The notes below the pieces were generated by a model. The model saw nothing but the letters and a program-made list of their open reading frames with translations, made no database searches and was not told where the DNA came from. From positions 1 through 15,860 of the forward strand of contig JADGJA010000530.1 in assembly GCA_027596035.1 (NCBI GenBank): a stretch of DNA of 15,860 bases. The letters are read 5' to 3'. This DNA comes from Thoreauomyces humboldtii. Lineage: Eukaryota; Chytridiomycota; Chytridiomycetes; Spizellomycetales; Powellomycetaceae. Shown in pieces: positions 1-10,315 of this stretch (within the stretch, counting starts at the first letter, position 1; every line of letters starts with the position of its first letter). Made by a program: the position numbers and the translations under genes.

Positions 1-3000
1 CTCCTCCACCACCGCTACCACCACCACCACCACCACCACCCTGTCGATGATCCAACCCGCTTGAACTCCCAGACCCGGTGAGATGCATCCTGTTGGCCAC
101 CCACCAGAACCCACCACCTTCCTTCTCCCCCGCGATCTGCACGAACGCGACCCCGGAGCGATGGACGTACTGGGTCCTCGAGTACCCATTCCCTCGATCG
201 TAAGACCAGGTGACCGCGTGGTCGGGCAACGCTGTATCGCTCTCGACATCGAGCACAAAGTTGAAGCGACGGACGATTTCTGTGAGATACAGGGTCGTCG
301 GGAGAGTCGTTGTGTGGGTAACGGTAAGATTGAGGTTTGGATTGGGAGGGGTACGGTAGATTGGTGGGGCAACGCAGGGCACGATGTGGGTCATAGATTG
401 AAACGGGTTGTCGTCGGATAGTAGGTCGGCCTGATAGACATGAAGACAAAAGAAGTCAATTCTCCAGATCAGATCAGAGCTTCATCGAAACGATTCCCCA
501 TACCTGCGTGGTTCCCGCCTCGACCATCTTGAACCCGCACTTCTCTGCGACTCTCGTCCACCCCGCCACGAGGTCCTCTATCCATCTCGGACTGCACACG
601 AGCCAATGGAGCTGAAAGTGGTAGCAATGTCGAGGATTGTGCAGGGTATCGTAGTGAAGCAGAGCTGTCTCGCGTCTCGGGGATCTACGCTGGGGATCTA
701 GGTCGATGACCATCCGACGGGTGAGTGCAAATGGATTTGGTCGAGGGGGCGGAACGGCGAGGGATCGCACGGGTGATCCCGTTGTGGTTCCTTTTGCGGA
801 TGGCGGGTGATTTGAGTCTTGATTCGACCTTGTCGGGGTGGTATTTGCCGTGGTGGTGGTGGTAGCCGAAGTACCGGTGGACGTTGAAGGCGAAACGACC
901 GAGTTTATAGCGTTGCTTTCCACGGCAGTCAGATCCACCGTACTCTTTCCACGAGCCCCAAACCACAGCGCTCCGGATCCTCCTCCTCCAGCGGCAACTT
1001 TGTCCTTCTCCTTATTGCCGACAGCGGAGGGTCTTGAACTGAACTCTCCCCTGACTCTATAGAAATAATGACCGTCCAAAAACTTGTGTTTCCGGTTCGC
1101 GTGTTCAAGAAATCCTTCCTTCAACAAATGATTCCCGAAGTCTACTGCATCCTCTCTCGAATCAATGTCCGCGAAGTTCCTGACCATCCAATCGACGGCC
1201 TCAGATCCTATGAGGACCGACTCGTAAAGTCTGAAATGCCATCTCCGGTCTCCGAAGGGGACGCCAGCTGGGGGAGGAGCCTGCATGGCTTGAGCGATGA
1301 TCGAAAAGTATGACGCGCGGGTGAGGGGTACGGGTGATGTAACGAGAGCGGGAGATGACGAGGGAGACGATGAGCCAGCCGAGACGGGTGTGAGGACGGT
1401 GGAACCTCTTCGGGCGAGGATAATGTGAGGTTGGTGAGGTGGCGAATGTGCGGCACTGGCTGGACTTGCGACCTCGGAGTATACCAATCCTCTTCTGAGC
1501 ACCTCATCCTTGATGAATCGGGACGTGTTGAGGGTTGTGAGCTGGATCTGTAACTTCTTGCCGAACTTCATACCCTTCTTCTTCTTTCCGACTGCGACCG
1601 CCGCGGCTGCCGTCGAAGTATGCGAGGGGCCATGATGGTGGGAATCCGCATCCTCCTCCTCCCAAGGTTGTCTCCATCTCGCGCGTTCGAAGACTTCGAT
1701 AAACTTTTCGAATCCGACAACTCGAACCTCTTCCTCATCCAGATCCTCGTTATGGGGGTTCAAGAAAGTGTTCATGTGCCCAACACTCTCGAGAGGAATC
1801 AACAAGAACCTCGTCCTCCAAAACCTTAGGTTTTCCGTCAGTTCCTCCTGGTACCCTGAAATCAGATGATCGAGATAATTCCAGTTGTACAGTGTGACGG
1901 GCGGGTGCGTAAAAGTGAGCTGTCGGGGTCGATACGACCCATCGTTCTTCCTCCAGATGCCGCATGCGTAGTGGATCGGTAACGTCGAGTAAGTGACTTT
2001 TCGAACGTATCGTTTCACCTCGACGTTCTGACCCGACGCGTCGTACGAGAGTTTATGGACGTGGTCTCCCAAACTGAGATAGTACGGATTCGAGGCCACG
2101 GACTGAGCGATGATTTCCTGAGACGATTGCTGGTGGGTTTGGAGGGCCGAGATCCCCGGCCTCTGGGCACCTCCCGCAACGAGGGGTCCCCCTTGTCGTT
2201 GAGGAGATTCGGCAGCTCCTGGCATTCGTTTAATGAGGTCCGCCGCGGAGCGTACAGTAAGCTGAGGGCTGCTGCTTACAAGGGACTGCGATGGACTGTC
2301 GCTACGATCTCCTACGTTCACCGAGCCGCCGAGCGCTGCGCCGATGAGTTGAAATCCCTGAGATAATCGTTGACCGATGAGTTCGATAAGAAGGGCTTCT
2401 ACTTTTATCCGTCCGTTGACGATGTCTAAGCGGTCCTGCCCGCGAGACTGGTAAGGTGTGGCATCGTCCGCTGGAGAAACGGTGTACGTGTATTCCTGGT
2501 AGAACTCGGAGAGATCTTCATGTGTTGGGAAAAAGTCTGTGGTAAGCGGTAAGCAAGCAGGGGTGGAGAGACTCTTCCAGTGGATGACGATGTCGTTTCG
2601 GGTCGGGACGATGACCTGCGGGAACACGTGCTGCCATCTCAGAACCTGGCTGGTTGCGCGAACGACGTTCCGACTCGGGTTGCAGGGGTTGATGAGGTTG
2701 GGGCGAAAGTTGCTTTGAGATGGTGCCCTTGATGCACCGGTCGAAGCGCCGCCGGGCTTTCCAGGTGAAAGCTTATGTTGCGACCGCAGGTATTCATAGT
2801 TTGCCAGAGGCGAGTGAGATTTGAAACTGCCGGAGGTGGAAAGGACATCGCGGTACGGTTGACGGACGCCGAGGTGGCTCGTAGATCGAATGCGGATGGG
2901 GGCTAGAGTAGTGGATCCCGGTTCCTCTTCTTCCACAACGCCGCGCGGACGTGGGGGCGGATCCAGATTGCGATCTGTTGTGGGCTCGTATACTGTCACT

Positions 3001-6000
3001 GAAGCCAAATGCGCATGGACGCGAGACTCTGAAGGTTTCGAAGTGTAGGCGGACCCGCCGCTTTCCATGACGAGACTCCCCTTTCTGCTTCCCGATCCGG
3101 CCGTCCTCTGCTGCTGTCCTGGCGGCCAGCCAGGGCGAGGTGGCCCGGTAACGTCGCTCCCTGAATTGCTTTCCTCTCTAACAGGTTTCGGTGGATGGGC
3201 GAACAGCGCCGAAAGCGAGGTAGCGGAGGGTGTATTTCGCACTTGGTGTGCCGAGGCACCAGCAGCGTTCCCAGCACGCGCATGTTCAATCCGTTGCTTG
3301 GCGCGAAGAAGCGCCAAACGCTCGTCGGCGTTCATGGTATCCCCATCTTCCCACGGTTGGTAATAAGGAGTGCTTTGAAATGCGCCTCCACGAGAGGGCT
3401 GGGTATCCGAATCGATACTTCGAACCGTGTCACCAGTGGTCGACCGATGAAACGTCGCCCGACTGACTGTCCCAGACGAGTAATTGTGCGTTAACGATAC
3501 TTCGGGACTCACGGACGTCGTCGCTCCGCCCGTAAGAGGCACTCGTGCGATGCCGGTCACACTGAGCTGATGCTGCGAATCCACCCTAACAGCAGATCGA
3601 GATCCTCTTATCGAAGGGCTTGCGTCGGGTTCAGCGCCACCCATGTTGACTACCGAACTGGACCGATTTTTAGTGAGTCCGGCACGACCCCTGCTTCCAC
3701 TGGAAAAAACCTTCTCGTCGTAACGCTCGATGTCAATGTGTCCGTCCGAGACAACTGACATGGCAGGACTGTCCTCGTCATCGTCCGCACCGATCTCGAA
3801 ACGAACGACGCCGGGTAGGACGGGGACGGTGCTAGCGAGCGAGTCCTTTCTGCCTTTGCTGCTAGTTGAATCGTCATGTGATTTGGTCTCGTTCGGGTCG
3901 TCGAGGTAAGGGATCACGATGGTGGACCCTATTTGCTCCATGACGCCCATCATCTGAACCTCGTACATTTTGCACCTCAATGTGAAACCCATCCGATCGC
4001 TCTCATCGTCCCGGGTCCAGAAGCTGCACATGACCCAGTGCGGCACCGTGAAAAACGTCTTGTCCGGGTTGTCGGGAGACGAATCATCGAAGTACAGCGG
4101 ATCCCAGGTCTCTAGTTTCCTATCGATGCCAGCTCCACTGCTGCTACCGCTCTTCTCCGGCATCCGATCCCCAGGTTTAGCGCCCGCAGCCGGACCCCAC
4201 CGCCGTTCTCCACTTGCATTGTTGTCCACGTCCGTACTTGCGCCGCTGGAAGTGACTCCCCACCCAGGTCCTGCACCAGCCCAGTCCTTTGACACGTACT
4301 GGAACAGAGGAACGGTACATAGCGGGGGCTTGCTCAGACACACCAGGTCCAACCCGATCCCGTTATCCACCATCCGTTGCGCGGTGAGTCTCAACAACTT
4401 CTTATCAGCTTCGAACACCCCTGGCCCAGGGGTAACGACGACGATGCTCAGACCCGTACGAGAGAGGTCTCTGTCAATATAATGACGATCGAAGGGGTTG
4501 AGCGCCAGGTTGATGGCTTCCAGAATGTTGCCATCGCTAGCAGGTGAATTGGCGCCAGCTAGGATTGTAGATCCATCTCCGCCCGGCTGCTGCAGCACAT
4601 CCCGCTGGAAGGAGATGAACTCCTTCTTCAGCGGGATGAGCACCTGAGACCAGTCGCTTCTCGTTTCCCAGTCCACCACGACCTTGAAAAAGTCGCGGTA
4701 ATGTCTCCCTGCAGCGTCTACGAGGATCGAGATGGATGATCCGGGCTCCGAATGAGGTTCGTCCTCGAAAAAGGAAGAAGCGCTTGCTTCCTCCCGCTCC
4801 CTCTCGTTGTTTGGATAGTAAATCCGGGCGAAGAGAACAATCGATACAACGTGATTGGACCCAGCGTCCTTCCATTTCGCGAAAAGTTGGGGAAGGAAGC
4901 CATGAACGCATTTCTCAAAGTACAGCTCGCCGTCCTCGTCAAATTCCCACATCTCCTTGCTCATTTGTATGAAGATGAAATACTTTGCCGTCTCGGAACG
5001 AAAGATGGTCTTTGTGTTTTCGGTTATGTACCCACACGACGCCTGGAGGGAGTTCGCCATCAGAATCGCGACGCAAAGCAGATCGGTACAACAAGAACGG
5101 ACACACCCGTTTCCCAGCCACGACGATGTCTTTGATCTGTGCTCGGATGCCCAGGGACAGGACCTTCTTTCCCTCGTACACGCAGGTTCCCGTCAGGACC
5201 GTCCTGAGTCTCCACATGTCGCTGCGACCCACGTATTGGTCGCGAAACGACAGCTCCACATAGTCTGCCGCCACAGGCTCCTTGTCGATCTGCAATGGAG
5301 CGGGATGGGCGCATGAGACGTCTGCCATCCGCGACCATCCGGGCTAGCGATGCGCGTCCCACCTTTCTGACAATCACATCCTTTCGAGGATGAAGTTCGA
5401 AAAGAGCTGCGATGTGCTGTGCTATCGAGATCTGGCACGAGGAAAAGAGAGTATGTCCGTGTCAGTTCGGCGTTGCAGTCTTCAGACAACCCGATGCAGG
5501 AGAAGGGGCTCGGACCAGAGGGAAAAGAATTGTACCGACACGGGAATGCCGCTTCGCTATCCCACCTGGAGTTGCGGTTGCTTGGCGTTGATCTCCCTAT
5601 CCAGCGAAGTGACCTGCAGGACCAGCGTCCTGGCCCGTTCCCCAGCCGATGCACCGGTCGTGCTGTGGGGCACCGGGGCCGGGGTCCCTCGCGGTACGGG
5701 TTTCGACGTGGCATTCGACAACTTTGAGCGCTGTTGGGAGGGACTGTTGCCCGCTGCAGAGAGGTCCGCTGTGCTGGTGGTGATGTTGTCACCTTTTGCT
5801 GGTGGATTGTTGGTGTTTGGTTGGGTGATCTTGAGGAGATCTCCTGGTCGTACGTTGGGGAAGCAGTCTGGGTTGATGATGATGTCGAGACGGGAGAATC
5901 GATCATCATGGACCCATAGATTGTAGGAGGTGCGCTGGGAGGCTGCCGTTGACGAAGTCTTTCCTGGAGTTGCCTGGAAGCCTCGCATGACGAACCGAAG

Positions 6001-6063
6001 GCATCGTCGTCGTCGTCGATTGTCGAGGAGCGATGGGCGCCGAGTGAACGGACGGACGGACAT
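1..6063 (-). CDS. IML1: IML1/DEPDC5 homologue, GATOR1 (SEACIT) subunit, C-terminus cut by window edge
   Basis: Large vacuole-associated subunit of GATOR1/SEACIT, which acts on Gtr/Rag GTPases to inhibit TORC1 when amino acids are scarce (family knowledge). Exons inferred on the minus strand: 6063-5566, 5431-5363, 5289-5107, 5042-504 and 430 to beyond base 1. Introns are 134, 73, 64 and 73 nt, all GT-AG and all phase 0. About 1906 codons are visible. Family blocks in order: YNLWVHDDRFS and PNVRPGDLL (exon 1), DQYVGRSDMWRL (exon 3), MSKEMWEFDEDGELYFEK (start of exon 4), HYACGIWRKNDGSYRPRQ, a DEP domain (about 1290-1060: SEAVDWMVRNF, LLKEGFLEH), then the C-terminal block HYHFQLHWLV, RRFNFVLDVESD and QYVHRSG. 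Long Ser/Thr-rich linkers lie between the blocks. The tail turns into poly-Gly just before the edge, with no stop reached. The start at 6063 is the first ATG in frame; 5988 is an alternative. Exon 4 is a single 4539-nt exon. Confidence 0.93.
17..40. repeat. (ACC)8 microsatellite encoding poly-Gly in the IML1 tail
   Basis: Eight perfect ACC units on the plus strand. In the IML1 frame on the minus strand they read as eight GGT glycine codons, followed by Ser and more Gly towards the edge. A perfect triplet run of this kind is likely to vary in length between strains. Confidence 0.9.
431..503 (-). other. IML1 last visible intron (73 nt)
   Basis: The donor GTATGG follows the codons for TTQ, and the acceptor TATCAG precedes codons for ADLLSDDNPFQS, which match the conserved NPFxS segment of IML1 proteins. 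Both borders are phase 0. Reading straight through hits a stop after eight or nine codons, which supports splicing here. Confidence 0.85.
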
Positions 6064-6192
6064 GGAACAACGGAACGAAACGGGTGGCTTGCTTGACTCT
6101 TTGAAAGTGTTCACCGCAGCAGCTGGCCACCGACATTACATGGCACTTTCCCAAGTCGTTCTCATCCCCAAACATAGGAGCATCCCGTTATC
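6064..6192. promoter_or_regulatory. Short divergent promoter region between IML1 and SHMT
   Basis: Only 129 bp separate the inferred start codons of the two divergently transcribed genes, so their promoters and 5' leaders must share this interval or overlap the coding regions. I see no clear TATA box or recognised operator. Confidence 0.55.
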
Positions 6193-8232
6193 ATGAGGCA
6201 ATCACTCTCCACCTCTCTGACTCGAGGTCTACGGTCTCGCGGTGCTAGCGTGGTGAGTGTTTGTGTCAGGGCGCGTCAGGTCCAGGACATTGGTGCGCGG
6301 GAGGTCATCTTGGCTCACGACCTTACCCCACACCACGAAGCGCCCACTAGGACTTCGAACCTTTGCAAGTGCTTCCGATGCCACCGTATGGTTTTGAGTC
6401 TGGGATACTTGATTTGAACTACGAATCATCTTCTTACCATCTTGTCTCACTCTCCTCACACAGCTTCTCAACACTCCTCTTGCCACCGCCGACCCAGACG
6501 TCCACAACATCATCCAACTGGAGATGCGTCGGCAACGCGAATCCATCGTCCTGATCCCATCCGAAAACTTTACCTCTCGCTCCGTCATGCAGGCTCTCGG
6601 ATCCGTCATGCAAAACAAGTACTCGGAGGGATACCCCGGAGCTCGGTATTACGGGGGGAACGAGTTCATCGACATGGCCGAACGACTCTGCCAGGACCGT
6701 GCATTGGCCGCATTCGGTCTGAACCCTGCAGAATGGGGTGTCAACGTTCAAGCGCTCTCGGGTGCTCCTGCCAACCTCTACGTCTATGCTGCGTTGTTGA
6801 AGCCCCACGAGAGGCTCATGGGATTGGACCTTCCTCACGGCGGACAGTGAGTGTACCGTTCAAGTTGGGGGTGCAAACGGCCTGTCTCCAATGGCAGCTT
6901 ACCCTGCTTTGCCCTGCTGTCCAGCCTCTCGCATGGATATCAGACGGACACGAAGAAGATCTCGAACGTATCTTCCTACTTCGAGACCATGCCGTACCGT
7001 GTGAACGAGGAGACGGGCATCGTCGATTACGACATGCTGGAAAAGACGGCCGCACTCTACCGACCCAAGATCCTCGTCGCCGGTGCCAGTGCGTACGCGC
7101 GCAACTGGGACTACGCTCGCATGCGCAAGGTCTGGGCGCGTGGTGTGAGCCCGAAACGGTAGTAAACCTTCAACTGATGCTGCGCAACTGGCAGATCGCG
7201 GATAGCACGAAGGCTTACCTGATGGCCGACATGGCTCACGTGTCCGGCATGGTCGCGGCGGGCGTGGTACCTTCTCCTTTCGAGTACGCCGACATAGTCA
7301 CAACCACCACCCACAAGTCGCTCCGCGGCCCACGAGGATCCATGATCTTCTTCCGCAAGGGTGTGCGTGGTTATGACAAGAAGAAAAACCGTATGGAACT
7401 TTTGATTAGGGAAAGGGCCGCAACTTGGAACGTTACTAATCCCCGCGTTTTCCGACCACTCATCCGATACAGCCATCATGTACGATCTGGAGAACCCCAT
7501 CAATTTCTCCGTCTTCCCCGGTCACCAAGGAGGACCCCACAACCACACCATCACGGCTCTGGCCGTCGCCTTGAAGCATGCTCAGTCACCCGAGTTCAAG
7601 CACTACCAGCAGCAGGTCCTTCTCAACGCAAAGCAGTTTGAAAAGAGCTTTAAAGCACTCCAGTACGAAATGGTCTCAGGAGGAACCGACACCCACCTCC
7701 TGCTCCTGGATCTGCGGAACAAGGTACGGGTTCCCCACAAACGCGAAAAACGACGACAGCGAAGAGAAGGTCTCTGATCCTGCTATGATCTTTTTCTTTT
7801 CAGGGTATCGACGGCGCTCGAGTGGAGCGCGTGTTGGAGCTCGTAAATGTGGCCACCAACAAGAACACGGTACCGGGAGACAAGAGCGCACTCATCCCTG
7901 GAGGTCTTCGCATTGGTAGAGTTTCAGAGAACCCTACCTTTTGTTCCATGCTCTTCCTCTGACTGGTACAAACAGGTTCCCCCGCCATGACGTCCCGCGG
8001 ACTCCTCGAATCCGATTTCGCTCAGATCGCAGACTTCCTCCATAGAGGCGTGGAGATCACGCGCACCATCGCAAAGAACGTTCCTGGAGGAAAGCGGCTC
8101 AAGGACTTCAAGGAGCATCTCGGGGAAGGCGTCGACGTTCCAGAGATCCAAGCTCTCAAGAAGGAGGTGGTGGACTTTGCGCGAGCGTTCCCGACGATCG
8201 GTTACGAGGTAGAGGAGATGCAGTACAAGTAG
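6193..8232 (+). CDS. Serine hydroxymethyltransferase, probably mitochondrial
   Basis: PLP enzyme that interconverts serine and tetrahydrofolate with glycine and methylene-tetrahydrofolate. Exons inferred: 6193-6252, 6341-6385, 6464-6846, 6925-7129, 7195-7390, 7473-7723, 7804-7915, 7976-8232. Together they give 502 aa, normal for the mitochondrial fungal form. Exons 1-2 encode an Arg/Ser-rich, acid-poor N-terminus ending [10 protein letters not shown], typical of a matrix-targeting presequence. Family motifs: [47 protein letters not shown], the PLP-lysine motif [13 protein letters not shown] (Lys about residue 272), [18 protein letters not shown], and the C-terminal [11 protein letters not shown]. 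All introns are GT-AG, 60-88 nt. Two are less usual: intron 1 ends in AAG without a clear pyrimidine tract, and intron 4 (7130-7194) begins GTCTGG. Family conservation fixes the latter (MRK joined to IADS). The gene is probably SHM1-like; the exon 1-2 joint is the least certain part. Confidence 0.93.
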
Positions 8233-8476
8233 ACAGGTCGGGAGATAGATGGGTTGCGGGACGGGGGAGAGAGAGCTGGCGGGGATCCCGTCTTCATTGT
8301 AAGATAGCCTTTGTACAGCACATGCGGATCCCCATCGCAGCAATTCCGCGAACGAAAAGGTGATGATGGAAGATGGGAAATAACATTTCACATCTCTCCA
8401 CCTACATCCTACATCGATTGAAAATCATTACAGGAGTTTGGAAAGGATACTCCGACCGTCCGCTTCAGAATCTACC
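8233..8476. other. Convergent intergenic stretch with segment A of a repeat pair
   Basis: This lies between the SHMT stop codon and the end of the acidic frame on the minus strand. No complete gene is supported. It contains 8332-8380, which is about 78% identical without gaps to 10735-10783 (see that entry). The rest is probably 3' untranslated sequence of the two converging genes. Confidence 0.6.
8332..8380 (-). repeat. Segment A of a diverged repeat pair, possibly exon-derived
   Basis: By hand, 38 of 49 positions match 10735-10783 without gaps. Read on the minus strand, the shared frame gives SSIITFSFAELLRW here and SYIVTFSLAELLRW in the other copy. Of seven differing codons in the core, four are silent. 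That is the pattern left by protein-coding selection rather than by random decay. I do not recognise the peptide. It could be a terminal exon of the neighbouring ankyrin-type locus or a remnant of a duplicated gene. Confidence 0.55.
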
Positions 8477-8974
8477 CTACTTTACGCTGCCCATTCCCTC
8501 CCCCGCTCCTGCTTTCTCTTCGGTTCCAGCTCCGCCCCGTTCCGCATCGACCAGCATATCGTACAGCATCCCACTGTGCTCACGGACCCTGTCCATGATC
8601 TCGACGGGTGGACGCATCCCGTGACGAAGCGACAGATGCGCATAGATCCGGATCCGGCCTGCCCAGTACCGGAGTTCCACGGCGTGGTCTCCTCTCGGAG
8701 GATCAGTCCGGGTCTTGAGAACTGGAGGAACGACGTCCGCTCTTTGGTTATGGTGGTCCACGTCGATCGCATGCGACTCCGCCTCCCCATCTTCATGCTC
8801 ATGCTCATCGTCATCATCGTCAGAACTGTCGGCCATTTTGCTATCTAACGGATCAGAGGAGTCATCATCAACATCATCAACATCGTCGTCGTCGTCAACG
8901 TCATCGTGGGTATCATTGTCGCTGTTGTCGTCGTCACGATCATCACAGTAGATCAGATCACCCCACTCATCCCA
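8477..8974 (-). CDS. Acidic-tail frame, in phase with the ankyrin frame
   Basis: After the TAG that ends the ankyrin frame (8975-8977), the same frame stays open for 165 codons down to a TAG at 8477-8479. It begins WDEWGDLIYCDD, then holds a long Asp/His/Glu-rich run, then a segment with a normal residue mix (ELRYWAGRIRIYAHLSLRHG, PPVEIMDRVREHSGMLYDML) and a Gly/Ala/Glu-rich end. A separate gene could start at ATG 8836 (MADSSDDDDDEHEHEDGE, 119 aa). Because the frame is shared with the upstream ankyrin frame, it is more likely the former or spliced C-terminal part of that protein. A 66-nt in-frame GT-AG stretch (9040-8975) would remove the intervening stop, but it has a weak donor (GTCATG) and no pyrimidine tract. 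Function unknown. Confidence 0.45.
   Translation of the reverse strand, partial: WDEWGDLIYCDDRDDDNSDNDTHDDVDDDDDVDDVDDDSSDPLDSKMADSSDDDDDEHEHEDGEAESHAIDVDHHNQRADVVPPVLKTRTDPPRGDHAVELRYWAGRIRIYAHLSLRHGMRPPVEIMDRVREHSGMLYDMLVDAERGGAGTEEKAGAGEGMGSVK
8861..8951 (-). repeat. Asp-coding triplet-rich low-complexity tract
   Basis: Runs of GTC/ATC triplets on the plus strand read as GAC/GAT aspartate codons on the minus strand, broken by Val, Asn, His and Ser. The repeats are imperfect and mix both Asp codons, so this is an old or selected acidic tract rather than a fresh microsatellite. Confidence 0.7.
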
Positions 8975-10180
8975 CTAGTCAAGTCCTCCATGCACGCGAT
9001 CCGTTCGCATCCGATCCCTAAGGCCCGCCAACTTCATGACCGCATTGGCATAGAGTGGGCACTCGAGGGGCGAGATCAGGAGGTCCTTCCAGACCAGACC
9101 GTCGTGATCATCAGGGTGTGCTCCGCATGCGATCAGGTCGTCGATCGTGGCGGAGACGGTTTCCACGTGTTCGTTGTCGTCGCGGCCGCCGAAACCCCAC
9201 GCGTAGGGGAGACAGGCTGCAAGGGGGGAGACGATGTCGTCGAAGTGGGGTACTGGGAGGGAGGCCCTGGCGTCGGGTTTCGGATCGTGCATGGCGAGTA
9301 GGTGAGTGACTGCCGAACGGTTCCTCCTCGCGACGGCGGCGATCAAGGCGACTGTGGCCATCGTGGGTGTCGCCCATTGGTGAGCTCGACTGTGTGTGAA
9401 CAAAGTGCCCATGTCCATGTCATCCTCGTCCCACTTGGCCGCAGCGAGGAACACCGGGAGTGGATTATCCTGAGACGGCTGTGCACCGTGATTCAGAAGA
9501 ACGGTAACGCTCTGAAGAGTACAGGTTTTCCAGTACATGCCAAGAAAGACGTGTTCAAGGGCTTCCGCATTATTTTCGTTTACATCCGCCCCGTGCTGGA
9601 TAAGCAAAGGGATGAGCTCCAAATGGTTGTTGGCCGCGGCTGCTGAGAGCGGCAGCGCAAAGCAGCGTCCTCCGTCTGCATTTGTCGGTGACGCTCCGTG
9701 ATCTAGGAGCACAGTGGCGGCACGGATGGCACCGGCGGCGCAGGCGCGGTTCAAGGCCAGATTGTCAAAAATGTCGGCACGCACTTTGTGCTCGCCCAGC
9801 AGCAGCTCCAAGACTTTCATGTCATCAAACTCGGCTGCCTTGGTTAACAGTCGTGGAGGAACGATGGTCCCAGGCCGGAGCCGCTCGAGGGCCGCGACTA
9901 CGCCTATCCAGGGACGATCCGTTTTGAGGATATCCGTGATCCAGGTCATCGGATCTATACGGGTGTCGTCCAAGAGGATACCGATGAACTCGTCGTAGGC
10001 AGCGCGATGGACGGAGCGGTGGTAGCCCGGAATGTTCAACCTCCAATTCCAGTGGTAGTCTCGTGGACTAAAGCCGGACTGGAGTCCTCTCCGTCGAAGT
10101 ATGGAGATTATCCGAGCAAACGCAGCAGTGGCAAAGGCTGGTGTACCAAAGGCCAAGATATCGGGCGAGCGATGAATGGA
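8975..10180 (-). CDS. Ankyrin-repeat protein, core open frame
   Basis: Open frame of 401 codons plus stop between an in-frame TAA (10181-10183) and a TAG (8975-8977). Ankyrin-like units lie around 9823-9556: a DDMKVLELLL helix, then ALNRACAAGAIRAATVLLDHGASPT, then LPLSAAAANNHLELIPLLIQHGADVN, then SVTVLLNHGAQPS. Each ends in the LLxHGAxPx/GADVN pattern of the ankyrin fold. Later parts (VALIAAVARRNRSAVTHLL, DDLIACGAHPDD) look like weaker repeats. The first in-frame ATG is at 9949, which would lose the conserved-looking stretch ahead of it, so the true N-terminus probably comes from upstream sequence (the F-box-like segment at 10453-10316 is in the same frame). Likely a protein-interaction scaffold; no substrate can be named. 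It could be an intact 324-aa protein from 9949, part of a spliced gene, or part of a pseudogene. Confidence 0.6.
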   Translation of the reverse strand, partial: SIHRSPDILAFGTPAFATAAFARIISILRRRGLQSGFSPRDYHWNWRLNIPGYHRSVHRAAYDEFIGILLDDTRIDPMTWITDILKTDRPWIGVVAALERLRPGTIVPPRLLTKAAEFDDMKVLELLLGEHKVRADIFDNLALNRACAAGAIRAATVLLDHGASPTNADGGRCFALPLSAAAANNHLELIPLLIQHGADVNENNAEALEHVFLGMYWKTCTLQSVTVLLNHGAQPSQDNPLPVFLAAAKWDEDDMDMGTLFTHSRAHQWATPTMATVALIAAVARRNRSAVTHLLAMHDPKPDARASLPVPHFDDIVSPLAACLPYAWGFGGRDDNEHVETVSATIDDLIACGAHPDDHDGLVWKDLLISPLECPLYANAVMKLAGLRDRMRTDRVHGGLD

Positions 10181-10315
10181 TTAGGCCCGAAGGAGTCCTT
10201 TTGAGAGGTATCGGAACCAAGGGGGAAGGTTGTCTGGACGAGTCCTTGCATCTGGAGGACGGTTCGTTAGGATTGCTAGACATACTACGTTGAGTGATCG
10301 AGCAGAGCGGTGCCA

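Noticed and set aside
15..449. Minus-strand frame ending in a run of Trp codons
   Set aside because: It is the wrong frame of the IML1 terminal exon: the Trp run is the (ACC)8 repeat, and the neighbouring frame matches the IML1 C-terminus.
3970..4482. 170-codon plus-strand open frame opposite IML1
   Set aside because: It has no recognisable family and lies wholly antisense to the well-supported IML1 exon. Other antisense frames in 1-5060 were rejected for the same reason.
5193..5909. 238-codon minus-strand frame over the IML1 5' exons
   Set aside because: It crosses three introns in the wrong frame and shows no IML1 or other family similarity.
6442..7641. 399-codon plus-strand open frame overlapping SHMT
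   Set aside because: It runs through several SHMT introns in a different frame; the SHMT frames carry all the conserved motifs.
8975..8995. A 21-nt GT...AG stretch that would remove exactly the TAG between the ankyrin and acidic frames
   Set aside because: Far too short for a spliceosomal intron in a genome whose other introns are 60 nt or longer; the 66-nt alternative is only slightly better supported.
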